Part shown: in pieces, positions 30,016-37,501 of the stretch | Position numbering within the stretch: the first letter of the stretch is position 1 | How the letters are laid out: each line of letters starts with the position of its first letter | Origin: Elusimicrobia bacterium RIFOXYA2_FULL_39_19 | Lineage (GTDB): Bacteria > Elusimicrobiota > Endomicrobiia > CG1-02-37-114 > XYA2-FULL-39-19 | Length of the DNA stretch: 55,570 bases | Direction: 5' to 3' | Assembly: GCA_001800285.1 (NCBI GenBank) | Contig: MGVC01000055.1 | Span: 1-55,570, forward strand | The notes under the pieces: model-generated | What the model was told of the DNA's origin: nothing | The model's database searches: none | What the model saw: the letters and a program-made list of their open reading frames with translations, nothing else | Position numbers and translations under genes: made by a program

Positions 30016-30395
30016 TATGCCGTATATGCTGCCCACTGCCGGTCACTTTCCCAGACAGTTGTTCTGATTTTTTCTATTTTAAGCTTGGGAAAAGATTTTT
30101 TAATGTTTGTTTTAACCTTTTCATTTATATATTTTGCCATGTTTTCTGACGTGGGATTAATTTTGTTAAAAGGCGGTATGTTATTGAGGTATTTGTGGTC
30201 AAATATTTCAATAACGCCGTTTATTATTTTTTTAAGGTCCGTAAAATCAAACACCATACCTGTTTTATCAAGAGTTTTTGAAAAAAGCGTAACTTCCACC
30301 TTCCAGTTATGCCCGTGCAGGTTTTCACATTTGCCTTTATAATCCCTTAAGTGGTGCGCGCCGGCAAACCCGGCAATTACATTTACTTCAAACAT
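30015..30395 (-). CDS. queD: 6-carboxy-5,6,7,8-tetrahydropterin synthase (QueD)
   Basis: The 126-aa product is a PTPS-family protein with zinc-binding histidines His15 (AGAHHLRDY), His27 and His29 (LHGHNW) and the catalytic Cys23 in GKCENLHGHNW. QueD converts dihydroneopterin triphosphate to carboxytetrahydropterin, the second step to queuosine. A GGCGGGA site precedes the ATG. The preceding folE and following queE steps are not encoded nearby. Confidence 0.94.
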   Translation of the reverse strand: MFEVNVIAGFAGAHHLRDYKGKCENLHGHNWKVEVTLFSKTLDKTGMVFDFTDLKKIINGVIEIFDHKYLNNIPPFNKINPTSENMAKYINEKVKTNIKKSFPKLKIEKIRTTVWESDRQWAAYTA

Positions 30396-30411
30396 AATCC
30401 CGCCTTAATGC

Positions 30412-31233
30412 TTAGTATTTTTCTATATCAATATTTTTTACGTTGCTTGGGTTCATATTTTTTACCGCATATTTTTTGCCGAAGGCAATAATTTTCTGCG
30501 GTGAATCGCTGACAAATATTTTATGCCGGGGTTGTTTGTTGTTTGAAAGTATATTGTTTACTTTCATTACATCTTTTACAAAGTTGGCTGTTTCATAAGC
30601 AGAGCTTACCAGTTTAACTTTTTTACCCATTACTTCGGCAATAATATTCTCCAGCCAGGGATAGTGGGTACAGCCCAAAATAAGAGTGTCAACGTTTATT
30701 TGTTTCAGCGATTTCAGGTATTTTTCTGCAATTTCTTTGACTATATGTTTATGCGCACTGCCGGCCCAGCCTTCTTCAACCAGCGGGACAAACAGCGGGC
30801 ACGGCTGGGAAAAGACTTTGACCTTACTGCTATATTTTCTGATGGCCTTTACATAAGCTTGGCTTCTTATAGTGCCTTCTGTGCCGATAATGCCTATTTT
30901 GTTGTTGCGGGTGAGTTCAACAGATTTTTTTGCGCCCGGTTCTATAACGTCTATCACGGGTAATCCGGTTTTATTTCTCAGGGTATCCAGCGCATAAGCA
31001 GAAGCTGTGTTGCACGCCATTACTACTACTTTTACTTTCTGCGTAAGCAGAAAATTCAGTATTTGCACAGAAAATTTTTGAACTACTTTTTTTGATTTAT
31101 TTCCATACGGCACGCGTGCCGTGTCTCCAAAGTAAATAATGGATTCATGGGGAAGCTGTTTGAAGACTTCTTTTACTACGGTTAAACCGCCTACGCCGGA
31201 ATCAAAAATGCCTACAGGTAAATTATTATTCAC
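30412..31233 (-). CDS. murI: Glutamate racemase
   Basis: The 273-aa product has a GTG start with AAGGA upstream. The catalytic cysteines are Cys74 in VMACNTASAYALD and the one in LILGCTHYPWL (near 186). IFDSGVGGLTV near the start and GDTARVPYGNKS are family motifs. It supplies D-glutamate for peptidoglycan. It follows the amidase gene by 11 bp. Confidence 0.96.
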   Translation of the reverse strand: MNNNLPVGIFDSGVGGLTVVKEVFKQLPHESIIYFGDTARVPYGNKSKKVVQKFSVQILNFLLTQKVKVVVMACNTASAYALDTLRNKTGLPVIDVIEPGAKKSVELTRNNKIGIIGTEGTIRSQAYVKAIRKYSSKVKVFSQPCPLFVPLVEEGWAGSAHKHIVKEIAEKYLKSLKQINVDTLILGCTHYPWLENIIAEVMGKKVKLVSSAYETANFVKDVMKVNNILSNNKQPRHKIFVSDSPQKIIAFGKKYAVKNMNPSNVKNIDIEKY

Positions 31234-31244
31234 TTTTATTTTCC

Positions 31245-32816
31245 TTATTTACTTGTCATGATATTTTTTCTGCTGATATATTTTTTCAGGCCCGAATATA
31301 TAGAATCAGCCATATCTTTCTGGAATCTTTTGGTATTTAGCCTTACTTCTTCTTTTTGGTTTGATAAAAAAGCGCACTCTACCAGCACGGCAGGCATCTG
31401 GGTGCCGCGCAGCACATAAAACCCAGCCTGTTTTATCCCGCGGTTTTCAATATTTATACGCGAAGTTACGTCCTGCGTAATAAAAGAACACAGTTCGGCA
31501 GATTCGTTCATATATTCGTTCATTACCATAGACCATAAAAGTGTTTGTAATTTTTCTTTTTTTACAGTAGGTTTTCCTTCAAGCTGAACCACAGCATTTT
31601 CACGCGCAGCCACAGCAGAAGCATCAGAATCCGTTGCGTTTTCAGATAAGAAAAATATTTCAAACCCGCCCAGTTTCTTTTTCATACTGGCATTGCAGTG
31701 TATGGAAACAAAAAAATCCGCATTATTATCATTAGCTATCTGAGTGCGGTCTACCAGAGGGATAAATGTGTCGTCATTTCTGGTCATAATTACCTTATAA
31801 CCGTCATCTTTTAGCAGCTTTGAAATTTCTGTGGCAATAGCCAGGTTTATATTTTTTTCTCTTGTATTGTTGGCGCCTACGGCTCCTGGATCATCACCGC
31901 CGTGTCCGGCATCAACTACAATAGTATAGGTTTTACCTTCAGTTTTAGAAGTTATGGCATCAGGCAGAGGTGTTTCTTTTTCTGCCGTTTCTACTGGTTC
32001 CTGTTTAGGTTTTTCTGTTATTACCGGGGCTACAGTACTGGCTTCAACGGCTGTCATATTTTCTACGCTTACAATAGTGCTTATACTTACATTTTTTGGA
32101 TAAATATACACGCTTAAACGAAGGGGATTTTCTTCATATTTGGTCTTTATCTCAAGTTTCGGGTCCGTTAATTTAAAAAGGCACGAGGAAAATGCTTTAC
32201 TGTTTGATACGGACACCTGTTTAACCAGGTCATTTTCAAAATATAGTTTTTCCGGGATGGTCTTACCTCTGAAAAAAGTAATCATATATTCACCGCGGGT
32301 AGTTTTTTTGAGGTCAAAAGCCAGCTTTTCCGTTAAATCAAAATTAATTTTTGTAAAAGCGTCATAGGTATAAATTCTGGGAGGAAACACATTTACCATC
32401 GTTTCAAAAAACATGGTGTTGGTGGATTCATCGTAATTTATTTTATAGCCGGAAGCATCTGAAAACTTTATGCTTAAGAAAAAATCTATGGGCACATAAA
32501 GGTCACTCGAAGCTAAATAGGATGGAAAGGGCAGAATAAATTTATTGGTATCAATAATAACATCTTTTGATTTGCAGAAAAAAGTTATGTGGTGGCCATT
32601 TATTGCCAGGACTACTTTCCCGGATATGTTATACCAGTTTATACGGCCTTCGCACAGGTCTGAAATGTCTTTAAGTGACAGGTACTTTATGTTGTTATAG
32701 GTTCTTATGCGGTAGAAGCCCTTGAGGTCGCCGTTGGATACTATCTGAATTTTCTCAGCGCTGAAAATGGGAGCGGATGAAAGAAAAAGTATGAATAAAA
32801 ATAATAGTTTTTTCAC
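31245..32816 (-). CDS. N-acetylmuramoyl-L-alanine amidase (Amidase_3) with N-terminal domains
   Basis: The 523-aa product starts with GTG and a clear signal peptide (LLFLFILFLSSAPIFSA). The first 250 residues contain a copper-amine-oxidase-like/AMIN-like beta region that may bind cell wall, then a Pro/Glu/Thr-rich linker, then the catalytic domain from about 297. Zinc ligands are visible in VVDAGHGG, REKN and SIHCNAS, and the catalytic Glu in VLVECAF. It cleaves the MurNAc-L-Ala bond in the periplasm, typically during cell separation. Confidence 0.93.
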   Translation of the reverse strand: MKKLLFLFILFLSSAPIFSAEKIQIVSNGDLKGFYRIRTYNNIKYLSLKDISDLCEGRINWYNISGKVVLAINGHHITFFCKSKDVIIDTNKFILPFPSYLASSDLYVPIDFFLSIKFSDASGYKINYDESTNTMFFETMVNVFPPRIYTYDAFTKINFDLTEKLAFDLKKTTRGEYMITFFRGKTIPEKLYFENDLVKQVSVSNSKAFSSCLFKLTDPKLEIKTKYEENPLRLSVYIYPKNVSISTIVSVENMTAVEASTVAPVITEKPKQEPVETAEKETPLPDAITSKTEGKTYTIVVDAGHGGDDPGAVGANNTREKNINLAIATEISKLLKDDGYKVIMTRNDDTFIPLVDRTQIANDNNADFFVSIHCNASMKKKLGGFEIFFLSENATDSDASAVAARENAVVQLEGKPTVKKEKLQTLLWSMVMNEYMNESAELCSFITQDVTSRINIENRGIKQAGFYVLRGTQMPAVLVECAFLSNQKEEVRLNTKRFQKDMADSIYSGLKKYISRKNIMTSK

Positions 32817-32939
32817 TTTTTACCGGTAAAAATATTGACCAGTGGTTTGTTTTACCCTCTGCCGGTTTATCCGTTGGGGAGGGATAAAGAAATTTGCAGG
32901 GGCATTTATATGTTTAATTAGGATTGATGTTTAAAAATT

Positions 32940-33011
32940 TGGCTGCGGGGGGGGTCGAACCCTCGGCGCGCGGCTTATGAAACCGCTGCTCTACCACTGA
33001 GCTACGCAGCC
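32940..33011 (-). tRNA. tRNA-Met (CAT), elongator type
   Basis: Reading the minus strand, acceptor arms GGCTGCG/CGCAGCC and discriminator A enclose a D arm (GCTC/GAGC), an anticodon arm GCGGT-TTCATAA-GCCGC with anticodon CAT, and a T arm with TTCGACC. GGCTxCGTAGCTCAG resembles elongator tRNA-Met; lysidine-modified tRNA-Ile (CAT) cannot be excluded. One A-C mismatch in the T stem and a run of C residues are unusual. CCA is not encoded. The integrase stop lies 6 bp from its 5' end. Confidence 0.9.
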
Positions 33012-33017
33012 ATATAT

Positions 33018-34130
33018 TCAATGTTTGTCGTCAGTAAACTGAGTTATTTCTGCTTCTTTTTTAGTACCGCTATTTTCGTCTTGTGTCCAAAAATTGCCTA
33101 TAGCATTTTCTTTTTCTATTTTGTTCATTCTGGCGCTTAAGATTTCTACTGCCTGTCTTTTAAAGTTCGGCGCCAGGTGACTGTAACGCATGGTCATCTC
33201 AATTGATTCGTGGCCCACGAGTTCTTTCACGGTATAAATGTCAATTCCTGACATTACCAGATTTGAACAGAAAGTATGTCTAAGATCGTGAAATCTAAAG
33301 TCTTGTATATTTGCCCGCTTTAACGCGGTCTTAAATGTTCTGTCTATTCTTTTGAATCTGTTTCCCTGTTCATCGCAGAACACGTACTCACCATTAGGAT
33401 AACGCTCTATTGCCTGCAGTGTCCTTAATAACGCGCTGTTGACCATTATTTCGCGTTTAATGTTTGTTTTTGAAGTACTTGCAGGGATATGGATAGTAGC
33501 CGTTCTAAAATCAATATCACTCCACTTTAATGAAAGAACCTCTTCTTTTCTGCATCCCGTATTTAGGGCAAATATAATTGCATTCCGTAAGTACCCGGAA
33601 CAGTTGGATAAAAGCCTTTGTGTCTCTTCCTGGGTTAAGTACCGTATTTTTCCCGGGCTTTCTTTGTAAAGCTTAACCTTGTCCATTGGGTTTGAATCTA
33701 CCATCTCCCAATCTTTCGCCCTATTGAAGATGTTTCGCAGACAGCCGGTTTCACGGTTGATTGTTGCAAAGCTGACCATATCCGCTTGTCTGGCCATTTT
33801 GTATCGTTCTATTTCTTGTGGTGTGATTCTGCTAATGTAAACATCGCCAAAATATGCCTTCAGGTGCTTTATTGAAAGCAGGTCCCGTTCATATGACCGT
33901 TTTCTTTTATTTGGTTTTGAGTAATTGGTTGAGAACGAATCACACAGTTCATAGAACTTGAGTTTTTTATTCTTAGGTGTTTCAAAGAACTTTTCTTCAT
34001 GAGCCTGAACCTTTCTTTTTGCCCAGGCCAATTCAGCAAATCTGCGGTTAGGGCCAACCTTTTCGCGGACCCTTAAACCGTTAACGTAATAGTCCAAATA
34101 GTAGTTGTCGTTCTTAAAAATTATTGACAT
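33018..34130 (-). CDS. Tyrosine recombinase / integrase
   Basis: The 370-aa product has an N-terminal Arm-type region, a SAM-like core-binding domain (ERDLLSIKHLKAYFGD) and a catalytic domain with the full set: Arg in TGCRKEEVLSL, Lys in STSKTNIKRE, HxxR in HDLRHTF, His in VGHESIEMTMRYSH and the Tyr nucleophile in MRYSH. It probably integrates and excises the element on its right, using the tRNA-Met as a landmark. Its C-terminal tail (after about 330) is polar and non-conserved. It sits immediately next to the tRNA 5' end. Confidence 0.95.
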   Translation of the reverse strand: MSIIFKNDNYYLDYYVNGLRVREKVGPNRRFAELAWAKRKVQAHEEKFFETPKNKKLKFYELCDSFSTNYSKPNKRKRSYERDLLSIKHLKAYFGDVYISRITPQEIERYKMARQADMVSFATINRETGCLRNIFNRAKDWEMVDSNPMDKVKLYKESPGKIRYLTQEETQRLLSNCSGYLRNAIIFALNTGCRKEEVLSLKWSDIDFRTATIHIPASTSKTNIKREIMVNSALLRTLQAIERYPNGEYVFCDEQGNRFKRIDRTFKTALKRANIQDFRFHDLRHTFCSNLVMSGIDIYTVKELVGHESIEMTMRYSHLAPNFKRQAVEILSARMNKIEKENAIGNFWTQDENSGTKKEAEITQFTDDKH

Positions 34131-34170
34131 GCCATTTTACCAATTTTTTGTAATAAATTCAATCTTATTT

Positions 34171-34362
34171 CTATACGGTAATTGCAGCTACTTTTTTCTT
34201 TTCAATCCAGTTGTTAATGTCTTCTTTTGAAAATTTTGTTAATCTGCCGATTTTCAAATATGGTATCCTCTTTTGGCAGACCCAGCAGTAGACCGTGTTA
34301 ACGCTTAGTCCGAGCATTTCCGCCACCTCTTGAACCGTTAATAGTTTTTCATTGTCATTCAT
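34171..34362 (-). CDS. Excisionase-like helix-turn-helix protein
   Basis: The 63-aa product contains a MerR/HTH_17-type fold: LLTVQEVAEMLGLSVNTVYCWV then RIPYLKIGRLTKFSKEDI. Such proteins next to an integrase usually act as excisionases or directionality factors. The ATG is only seven bases from the 20-bp box at 34369-34388, so the transcript may have almost no leader if that box is a promoter. Confidence 0.82.
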   Translation of the reverse strand: MNDNEKLLTVQEVAEMLGLSVNTVYCWVCQKRIPYLKIGRLTKFSKEDINNWIEKKKVAAITV

Positions 34363-34368
34363 ATGTAT

Positions 34369-34388
34369 TATGCTACCGTGTCCGATAC
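34369..34388 (-). promoter_or_regulatory. 20-bp element box, copy A (ahead of the excisionase-like gene)
   Basis: Plus-strand TATGCTACCGTGTCCGATAC matches the box at 41061-41080 at 17 of 20 positions. On the minus strand it gives a CATAAT -10-like word followed at once by the gene start. Confidence 0.6.
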
Positions 34389-34398
34389 AAAAAGGCTC

Positions 34399-34423
34399 AA
34401 AAGTCCATTCGTGTGGACTTTTT
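34399..34423 (-). terminator. Rho-independent terminator at the end of the 209-aa gene
   Basis: The stem AAAAGTCCA/TGGACTTTT with a short TTCG-containing loop overlaps the stop codon at 34422 and is T-flanked on both strands. It lies directly upstream of box A, and a similar AAGTCC stem sits next to box B at 46859-46884. Confidence 0.7.
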
Positions 34424-35051
34424 ATTCGTTATTTGTTTCGGTTTCTTTATTTTCTTTGTCTATTTCTTCAAGGCCTGCTTTTAGCTCATTTTTTACAAAC
34501 CTGTTGCCCTGACCGTCCATTTCCAAAACAACCCGGTTCCGGAGTTCCGTAGGTAGACTGCCTATTGCTTCTACGAAACTCCTTATTTCTTGAGGTATGT
34601 TTACTTCCATTGACACCGGGTTGAACGGCACCTGGGCCGCCGGCTTGTTTCCGCCCTCTATTTCCCATTCGTATTGCATTACGCGTATCATGTCCAGGTA
34701 TGTAAATTTTGGCAGCCTGCCTTCTTTTTCCAACTGCTGAAAAGACCTTAATAGCGATGACAGCTGCATGCTCAGTAGCTTGCGCTGCATTTCAATTACA
34801 ATTGACAGCCTGTCTACAATTTTAGCGTCATGTTTTTGGGATGCTGTCTTTTCTAGGCGTAATAGGCGGGCTTGCCACTCATGTTTTGCTGCCATGTGTT
34901 CAATGGTACTGATACTTATCTTTTTGTTGTATTTTTTCTGTAGTTGTGCTGTAAGGCCAGCATAGGTGCGGTTAACGCCCATTCCGACGTATTCTTTGAA
35001 GTATTCTTCACTACGGCTTCTTTGTTTGGAACCAATGGGTACTTTTGGCAT
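34422..35051 (-). CDS. Hypothetical helix-turn-helix protein, terminase-small-subunit-like N-terminus
   Basis: The 209-aa product begins with a basic segment and a predicted HTH (NRTYAGLTAQLQKKYNKK then ISISTIEHMAAKHEWQARL), the arrangement seen in some phage terminase small subunits and related MGE proteins that sense or bind DNA ends. The rest is helical with an acidic tail (GLEEIDKENKETETN). There is no large terminase subunit nearby, so packaging is not supported. A GGAGG site precedes the ATG. Confidence 0.55.
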   Translation of the reverse strand: MPKVPIGSKQRSRSEEYFKEYVGMGVNRTYAGLTAQLQKKYNKKISISTIEHMAAKHEWQARLLRLEKTASQKHDAKIVDRLSIVIEMQRKLLSMQLSSLLRSFQQLEKEGRLPKFTYLDMIRVMQYEWEIEGGNKPAAQVPFNPVSMEVNIPQEIRSFVEAIGSLPTELRNRVVLEMDGQGNRFVKNELKAGLEEIDKENKETETNNE

Positions 35052-35069
35052 GATTTTTAACCTCCAGGT

Positions 35070-36002
35070 TTAAATTAAGTCGTGTATAGTGGTTTCAGTT
35101 TTAATCAGACTTCCATCTTCTGCTTCTTCTAAATAATGAAGACATTTTGAACAAAACCGCCCGTTTTCTCTAAGGATAATGCCGCCTTTACAACAAGGCG
35201 ATTTGGGCGAATTATCTTCTTTTTTCGGTGCGTTATGAGTTATTTCATCTTCCGGGTGAGAATATTTTTCCTGGCATGCTTTTCTTAGCCATGCTGGAAT
35301 GTTTTTAACGCCTTTTGTTAAACCTTCGGCCTGATAACACACACTTTCGTAACCGAAGTCTTCAATAAGTGGGTCGATAGAAGAAAAGGGGATATCTTTG
35401 TTCGTTCTTTGTTTAATTGTTTCACAGATATTATGTATGTTGTTATTCTTATTCTGGTTCTTATTATTAGAGACTTCGGAAAGAGCTTCGTTATTATTGA
35501 CGGTAAATGACTTCGGAAAGGCAGGTTCCACTTCGGACATATTTTCATTTTCTTGGGTATTTTCAACACTCACTTCGGAAACATCAGTGGTTTTACTGTC
35601 GACAGCAACTTCGGACAATTTCGTTGGTTTTTGGCTGTTTTCAGATGTAACATCGGAAAGTTTGTTGGGAATGTTTATATAAGTTCCATTTGAGAGCGGG
35701 TAGTTATTTGTGCTTATTTTTGATAAATTCTTTTGGCCCTGCTTAATATCATAGTGTATATAGCCTTTTGCTTTTAGTCTTTCCATAATATGTCTAACCC
35801 AGTCCGGGTTTTTCCGTATTTTCTGGCCTATAGATGAATAGTTTTCAACTAGTTCACCGTTATAGGGATTTGTGGTAGTCATGAGCCAATTCAATAGGGC
35901 GTATTCATCAAATGTGATTTTGCCTGTTAAAACAGCATCACTATAAATTCGATACCAGCGTAAAAAATTGTTTTTGTCTAAGTCCATATTTTTCATTCTC
36001 AT
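35070..36002 (-). CDS. Putative replication initiator (winged helix, lambda-O-like layout)
   Basis: The 310-aa product has an N-terminal winged-helix domain (about 10-110; NPDWVRHIMERLKAKGYIHYD is the recognition region), a long low-complexity linker (about 113-190), a C-terminal helical part (about 192-250) and a zinc-ribbon-like end with CC at 270-271 and CSKC at 284-287. This resembles phage replisome organisers and DnaD-like initiators; the exact family is not certain. The linker DNA carries six ACTTCGGAMA repeats. No good ribosome binding site precedes the first Met; starts at M4 or M6 are possible. Confidence 0.6.
   Translation of the reverse strand: MRMKNMDLDKNNFLRWYRIYSDAVLTGKITFDEYALLNWLMTTTNPYNGELVENYSSIGQKIRKNPDWVRHIMERLKAKGYIHYDIKQGQKNLSKISTNNYPLSNGTYINIPNKLSDVTSENSQKPTKLSEVAVDSKTTDVSEVSVENTQENENMSEVEPAFPKSFTVNNNEALSEVSNNKNQNKNNNIHNICETIKQRTNKDIPFSSIDPLIEDFGYESVCYQAEGLTKGVKNIPAWLRKACQEKYSHPEDEITHNAPKKEDNSPKSPCCKGGIILRENGRFCSKCLHYLEEAEDGSLIKTETTIHDLI
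35473..35660 (-). repeat. Six iteron-like repeats inside the initiator gene, possible internal origin
   Basis: Plus-strand ACTTCGGAMA copies start at 35473, 35510, 35530, 35572 and 35608, with one variant ACATCGGAAA at 35650. Spacings are 37, 20, 42, 36 and 42 bp. Five are read as (L/V/M)S(E/D)V, but the 35510 copy is read in another frame as FPKS. An AT-rich tract (about 35425-35472) lies on the downstream side. Confidence 0.6.
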
Positions 36003-36094
36003 TTGTATTTGTTTTACAACTATTTAATTTTAACAAACCTTCGTTATTTCTTTGTTTTTATTGGGTTCCTATACAAATACTCGTTTATTTCATT

Positions 36095-36298
36095 TCAGAT
36101 TGCTTTTTGTGTCACGGGTATCACAGTTTCTTCCAAATCCTGCATCCTAGCGATAGTTCGCAACCCGAATTTGTATGGAAATAAAGCACATCTAGTATCC
36201 TGGCATAATTTAACGCCGGTTGGTCCGCTTTGGCAAGCTCTACATCTCCTGCCGATTGCGATCCATAATTCACGTTTTGAAATTTTTACCTTTGACAT
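36095..36298 (-). CDS. Small Cys-rich putative zinc-binding protein
   Basis: The 67-aa product has CRACQSG, then a C...C pair in KLCQDTRCALFPYKFG. The spacing CxxC-(n)-CxxxxC followed by a PYxxG motif is familiar from small MGE proteins, function unknown. A strong AGGAGGGATC site precedes the ATG, and the start overlaps the end of the upstream gene by 13 bases, so the two are probably coupled. Confidence 0.65.
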   Translation of the reverse strand: MSKVKISKRELWIAIGRRCRACQSGPTGVKLCQDTRCALFPYKFGLRTIARMQDLEETVIPVTQKAI

Positions 36299-36549
36299 GA
36301 TCCCTCCTGGCTGTAAAGGAGCGATTTCAAGTTTATAATTTGGGATTTGAAAGCCAACGGGTTTACCTTAGCGTGGTTGTTGAAGTATAGAGTTATAGAT
36401 TTTTGGCATTTGGCTGAGTTTCTTAAAACAAACAGGGTTTTCCTAGGCGTTTGTTTTTCGGTCCGGATGAGTTCAATACCAGCGGTTAGCAGATAACAGA
36501 CAAGATAAAAGTCACTTAACGGGATTTCAGCATTTAATGTGTTTTCCAT
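36286..36549 (-). CDS. DUF5659-like small protein
   Basis: The 87-aa product contains PLSDFYLVCYLLTAGIELI, followed by a basic segment and KTLFVLRNSAKCQKSITLYF. This layout resembles DUF5659 proteins of mobile elements; the assignment is from memory and tentative. AAGGAGC lies eight bases before the ATG, and the 20-bp box D lies about 60 bp upstream. Confidence 0.55.
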   Translation of the reverse strand: MENTLNAEIPLSDFYLVCYLLTAGIELIRTEKQTPRKTLFVLRNSAKCQKSITLYFNNHAKVNPLAFKSQIINLKSLLYSQEGSCQR

Positions 36550-36607
36550 GTTAATACGCTCCTTTTTAATTATATTTAATCTTTTGTAGATCAGGCCCTA
36601 CTATACT

Positions 36608-36627
36608 TATACACGCTTGTTCGATAG
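36608..36627 (-). promoter_or_regulatory. 20-bp element box, copy D (ahead of the DUF5659-like gene)
   Basis: TATACACGCTTGTTCGATAG matches copy C at 15 of 20 positions and shares with it the adjacent GGCC(C)CTACTATA on the downstream side, so the similarity extends to roughly 35 bp. Confidence 0.55.
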
Positions 36628-36795
36628 AATGGCGGTCAATTTTCATATTTTGTTGGTCTTAGACGGATATTTTGTCCTTTTTTAGTGTTTTTTTGGGTGG
36701 TTTTTAACAGGCCTTAAGTGTATCTTTTGTAGGTTTTCGTCGAGTGACTTTTTGGAACCTAACCCCCGTTATATCCATCTTTCAAAGAACATTTT

Positions 36796-36933
36796 GGTGC
36801 CGCGTAGTGCCATTACATTACGAAACAGCTCATTTCATTACGCTACAAAGAGATAAACGCATTCTTTTGCTTTTCTGCACCACGCGGCACCATCATTACA
36901 AAGACCAAACCCTTACCTTATTTATGCATTACG
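36796..36933. repeat. Inverted repeat with CATTACG word array
   Basis: A 15-bp inverted repeat GGTGCCGCGTAGTGC (36796-36810) / GCACCACGCGGCACC (36877-36891), with one mismatch, brackets 66 bp. CATTACG occurs at 36816, 36836 and 36927, and CATTAC at 36811 and 36894. The gap 36550-36954 otherwise holds no gene; a + strand ORF across it looks spurious. Could be an operator or a DNA-processing site. Confidence 0.55.
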
Positions 36934-36954
36934 GTACAATAGATACTTCTTCAA

Positions 36955-37188
36955 CTACTCTTCATCGGATTCAGCGCTTTCATCTGTTTTTGTGAAATCC
37001 TTGCCACAGCTGGCACAAAACTGATGCCACTGCGGTGAAAGGTTGGATTCACAAGCCGGACACGGTCCCCAGATTCTGGATCCGCAATTGGGGCAGAACC
37101 GCATGTTAGGGGTAATCCCGCTAAATGCGTTGCAAAACTGACAAGTCTTGGTTTCCGCTACTGCCGCTTCTTTTTTATTTTTTGCCAT
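36955..37188 (-). CDS. Double zinc-ribbon protein
   Basis: About 77 aa from the ATG at 37188, chosen because GAGGGGGGTGAT lies just upstream; a longer frame to 37284 reads through the terminator. There are four CxxC knuckles (CQFC, CPNC, CPAC, CASC) forming two zinc ribbons, and a C-terminal acidic tail (ESAESDEE). Function unknown. The gene follows a strong promoter, a ~117-nt leader and an intrinsic terminator, so its expression may depend on read-through. Confidence 0.7.
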   Translation of the reverse strand: MAKNKKEAAVAETKTCQFCNAFSGITPNMRFCPNCGSRIWGPCPACESNLSPQWHQFCASCGKDFTKTDESAESDEE

Positions 37189-37228
37189 TTTCCAAATCAC
37201 CCCCCTCAAATTTTGTTTTTTTGGCCAT

Positions 37229-37277
37229 AAAAAAAAGCCCCGAAATTTCAGGACTTCCATCCTGAAACTCCGAGGCT
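37229..37277 (-). terminator. Strong rho-independent terminator
   Basis: On the minus strand AGCCTCGGAGTTTCAGGA pairs with TCCTGAAATTTCGGGGCT through a short loop, followed by eight T residues (37229-37236). It lies between a canonical promoter (37401-37429) and the zinc-ribbon gene. Confidence 0.85.
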
Positions 37278-37394
37278 CTAGCAACGAATCTGTCCCCTCT
37301 AACTGCTGACAAAATGTCTACTCTACATCAACAATGAAACTTCCCTATTCATATTTTCTTTCGCGTCTGCACGTCGATAACAAAATCTTTCTAC
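37229..37394 (-). ncRNA. Predicted small RNA or attenuated leader, about 165 nt
   Basis: A TTGACT-17-TATACT promoter predicts a start near 37394, and a strong intrinsic terminator ends at 37229. No ORF of note lies between. The product would be a structured-end small RNA, or a leader for the zinc-ribbon gene at 37188 controlled by termination. No known RNA family is recognised. Confidence 0.55.
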
Positions 37395-37400
37395 AGTATT

Positions 37401-37429
37401 AGTATACCATTGGAATGCAAAAAAGTCAA
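37401..37429 (-). promoter_or_regulatory. Sigma-70-type promoter
   Basis: On the minus strand TTGACT (37424-37429) and TATACT (37401-37406) are exactly 17 bases apart. This is the best consensus promoter seen in the element. Confidence 0.7.
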
Positions 37430-37501
37430 TGGATTTTACTGGATTATTTACTATTATTTTAGATACAAAATGTTTTCCGGACTAATGTAAAGCTACAATA
37501 T

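Noticed and set aside
34422-35051. Terminase small subunit as proof of a prophage
   Set aside because: Only the N-terminal HTH resembles that family; no large terminase, portal, capsid or tail genes are present.
36744-36995. 83-aa + strand ORF
   Set aside because: No ribosome binding site, low-complexity His/Thr/Leu content, and it crosses the inverted repeat and the end of the zinc-ribbon gene on the other strand.
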